Assembly: GCA_002429165.1 (NCBI GenBank)
Contig: DIYV01000189.1
Location: forward strand, 6,780 to 26,827
Length of the DNA: 20,048 bases
Reading direction: 5' to 3'
Source of the DNA: Gallionella sp. UBA6045
GTDB lineage: Bacteria > Pseudomonadota > Gammaproteobacteria > Burkholderiales > Gallionellaceae
This document shows, piece by piece, positions 19,101 to 20,048 of this stretch. Within the stretch, counting starts at the first letter, position 1. Each line of letters begins with the position of its first letter. The notes beneath the pieces were generated by a model. That model saw nothing but the letters and a program-made list of their open reading frames with translations. It searched no databases and had not been told where the DNA came from. A program made the translations under genes and the position numbers.

Positions 19101-20048
19101 CATCGACCCCGCCACGCTGATGCTGAGCGGCACACAAGTCTACAACGGCGCGACGGCCTACTTGGGCAGCAACCTGACCGCTGCGGGCGTGAACGGCGAA
19201 ACCTTCGCCATCATCGGCCCGGGCGACACCACCAACCTGCTCAGCGCCAACGTCCAGACCGGCCCGCTGGCGAGCTTTATCGGCTTGACCTTGGGCAGTG
19301 GCAGCGGCAGTGCCAGCAACTACAAAGTCCTCTCGGCGAGCGGCTCATCGGTGAGCGTGACGCCCAAGCCGATCACCGCCACGGGCATCACCGCGAACAA
19401 CAAGGTCTACAACGCCAACGATGTGGCCATCCTCAACACCGGGTCCGCCGCGATCACCGGTGGTGCCACCACCGATGTGGACAACAAGTTCTACACGAGC
19501 GACGCCCTCACTCTGGACGCCACCAGTGCTACCGGCGTGTTCACCAGCAGCGTGTTCGTTTTGGGCAAGGACGTGGGCACCGCCAAAGCCGTCACCGTCT
19601 CGGGCCTGGCCCTGGGCAACAACGCTGCGGGCAACTACACGCTCACGGGTGCGAGCGGCACCACCGCCGACATCACGCCCTACGCGGTCAACCTGACCGG
19701 CAGCCGCGTCTACAACGGCTCGGCCAATGTGTCGGCGAGCATCTTCAATTTTGGTACTTTGGTGGACAGCGAAACCCTCACGCTCAGCGGCACCGGCACG
19801 GTGGCGGACAAGAACGTCGGCGCCAGCAAGACCGTCAACGTCTCCGGCCTGACGCTGGGCAACAGCAGCGGGCTGGCAACGAACTACACCTTCAGCGGCG
19901 GCACGCAAACGGCAAGCATCACGCAAGCAGCCCTGACCCTGAGCGGCACGCAGGTATACAACGGCTTGACCGCTTACGCCGGAACTAACTTGACCGCGAC
20001 GGGCGTGAACGGCGAAACCTTCACCATCACTGGCGCGGGCAACGCGGG
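16105..20048 (+). CDS. two-partner-secretion exoprotein (TpsA), filamentous-haemagglutinin-like, with GLUG and MBG/YDG repeats (3' partial)
   Basis: The frame is open for 1314 codons to the window edge. Residues 1-33 form an extended signal peptide region (NRIYRLVWSQVFNTWVAVSE, then NTKGRGK), followed by a hydrophobic core and likely cleavage near ALA60. Residues about 61-180 are the TPS/haemagglutination-activity domain, with LNPNGVLFG (NPNG at 142-145), which directs export through a TpsB Omp85-type pore. Beta-helix-like sequence follows, with GTWLIDPYDFTI near 354-365. Ten GLUG repeats occupy about 585-862, then MBG/YDG-type repeats run from about 921 to the edge. Start ATG 16105 has GGGAG (16094-16098) at ideal spacing; ATG 16123 would begin exactly at the canonical signal but lacks a site. 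Such proteins are secreted adhesins or biofilm factors. No TpsB gene is in the window, so its partner is presumably downstream or elsewhere. The specific ligand is unknown. Confidence 0.92.
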   Translation, partial: MKRHATMNRIYRLVWSQVFNTWVAVSENTKGRGKSISGLKLIAATLALTSGALLAPLALAAPTGGQISAGLGSIAQAGANTTITQSSQNLAINWQSFGIGASEAVNFIQPNASAIALNRVLGQDPSQILGSLSANGQVFILNPNGVLFGKGSQVNVGGLTASTLNISDADFMAGNHTFSNGGTAGSVVNQGTLTAAQGGYIALLAPEVRNEGVISATLGTALLAAGDKVTLNLNNGSLLNYSIDQGSLNALAENKQLIQADGGQVFMSAQAANALSTAVVNNTGIIEARTVQNVAGTIRLMGDMQAGTVNVGGTLDASAQNGGNGGFIETSAAHVKIADNAKITTVSSMGLSGTWLIDPYDFTIAATGGDITGAALTSALGVGAVVIQTAAGSVTCTGATCGAGTAAGNGDIFVNDAVSWSANKLTLNAYRNININANMNASGSASLALLYGQGAVAAGNTSNIITAHGAAVNLPASTTNFTTLQGSDGIVKAYTVITSLGAATDATGGAATLQGMAATANLATNYVLGSDIDACATGGCGIPANAWNAGAGFTPVGNSTTNFTGTFDGLGHTISNLTINRPTTDYVGLFGIIVDNAISNVGLIGGSVTGNYMVGGLAGFLKLNSIFGSITNSYSTGSVKGFWNVGGLVGYNNGYIINSYYSTGSVIGTQYVGGLEGFGWGSIDNSYSTGSVSGTDYIGGLAGLNATNINNSYNTGSVSGNNYVGGLAGSNTSNSINCSYSTGSVSGSSYVGGLVGENGGDYGGGTVNNSYATGNVTGTGSGIGGLVGVNPAGTINSSYATGSATGGQSVGGLVGENNGGGTVNTSYATGNVSGTILVGGLVGFNNSGTVSNSIWNTQTSGQPTIGIGAGTIAGATGRTTAEMMLMATYTGWSIASTGGSSAEWRIYEGSTMPWCRCFLTPITVTANNDTVIYSGASYSSNNGVTYSIASPNPALSGTPIYGGTSQTAVDVGNGYTISASGLYSVQQGYDISYVDGSLTIDPATLMLSGTQVYNGATAYLGSNLTAAGVNGETFAIIGPGDTTNLLSANVQTGPLASFIGLTLGSGSGSASNYKVLSASGSSVSVTPKPITATGITANNKVYNANDVAILNTGSAAITGGATTDVDNKFYTSDALTLDATSATGVFTSSVFVLGKDVGTAKAVTVSGLALGNNAAGNYTLTGASGTTADITPYAVNLTGSRVYNGSANVSASIFNFGTLVDSETLTLSGTGTVADKNVGASKTVNVSGLTLGNSSGLATNYTFSGGTQTASITQAALTLSGTQVYNGLTAYAGTNLTATGVNGETFTITGAGNA
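17857..18690 (+). repeat. ten tandem GLUG-type repeats in the TpsA protein
   Basis: Ten units of about 26-31 residues follow the pattern YVGGLVG...NSYSTGSVSG. Marker serine codons of successive units lie 78, 81, 78, 81, 93, 84, 84 and 81 bases apart. The middle units (about 18001-18360) use nearly the same bases (GGCAGTGTGAGCGGC, then GTCGGCGGGCTG). Later units form a second subtype (SYATGNV). GLUG repeats occur in many bacterial surface proteins and are thought to build beta-solenoid stalks. Confidence 0.88.
18865..20048 (+). repeat. MBG/YDG-type beta-sandwich repeats of the TpsA protein
   Basis: The block starts with one MBG-like unit (residues about 921-1002, ITVTANNDTVIYSG to GSLTIDP). 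It continues with YDG-like units at about 1003-1089, 1090-1192, 1193-1274 and 1275 to the edge, each with V-Y-N-G/A-like cores (TQVYNGATAY, NKVYNANDV, SRVYNGSANV, TQVYNGLTAY). The first and last share long identical stretches (LSGTQVYNG, GVNGETF) at an 816-bp offset, suggesting a three-unit super-repeat. The array continues beyond the window. Confidence 0.8.

Noticed and set aside
19345..19926. 193-codon open frame on the - strand
   Set aside because: It is the mirror of the MBG/YDG repeat region; its Val/Gly/Ala/Arg-rich repetition follows from the sense-strand repeats.

Overview
The window reads as a chromosomal segment of a betaproteobacterium. A Nitrosomonadales/Gallionellaceae-type organism is my best guess, inferred from the gene set, moderate GC and protein flavour; I could run no search. 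Two thirds of it is conserved core genome. No rRNA, tRNA, CRISPR array or transposase gene was found.

Layout, all on the + strand. (1) 1-930: 3' part of an MscS-family channel with a C-terminal cyclic-nucleotide-binding domain. (2) 966-3318: accA (fatty-acid synthesis) and tilS (tRNA-Ile lysidine synthetase), separated by a short perfect hairpin. (3) 3386-6263: a complete tripartite TRAP dicarboxylate-type transporter, dctP, dctQ and dctM. An FNR/CRP-like palindrome lies upstream, and an intrinsic terminator sits between dctP and dctQM. (4) 6439-15661: ndk, rlmN, pilF, rodZ-like, ispG, hisS, yfgM-like, bamB and der. This order is close to that of gamma- and betaproteobacteria, with many overlapping stop/start codons. 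It combines nucleotide metabolism, rRNA/tRNA modification, type IV pilus assembly, cell shape, isoprenoid synthesis, histidine charging, outer-membrane assembly and ribosome maturation. (5) 15662-16104: an intergenic stretch with a 100-bp palindromic repeat, a perfect Shine-Dalgarno without an evident gene, and the likely promoter of the next gene. (6) 16105 to the right edge: the first 1314 codons of a giant two-partner-secretion (TpsA, filamentous-haemagglutinin-like) exoprotein. It has an extended signal peptide, a TPS domain, ten GLUG repeats and MBG/YDG-type repeats. It is open to the window end.

The most notable points are: a palindromic repeat that contributes 25 in-frame residues near the C terminus of IspG, with a related copy between der and the adhesin; the terminator inside the TRAP operon; the FNR-like box before dctP; and the mosaic, recently expanded repeats of the adhesin. 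I did not find convincing evidence of a wholly new system. The adhesin, whose TpsB partner is not in the window, is the most variable and least described part.
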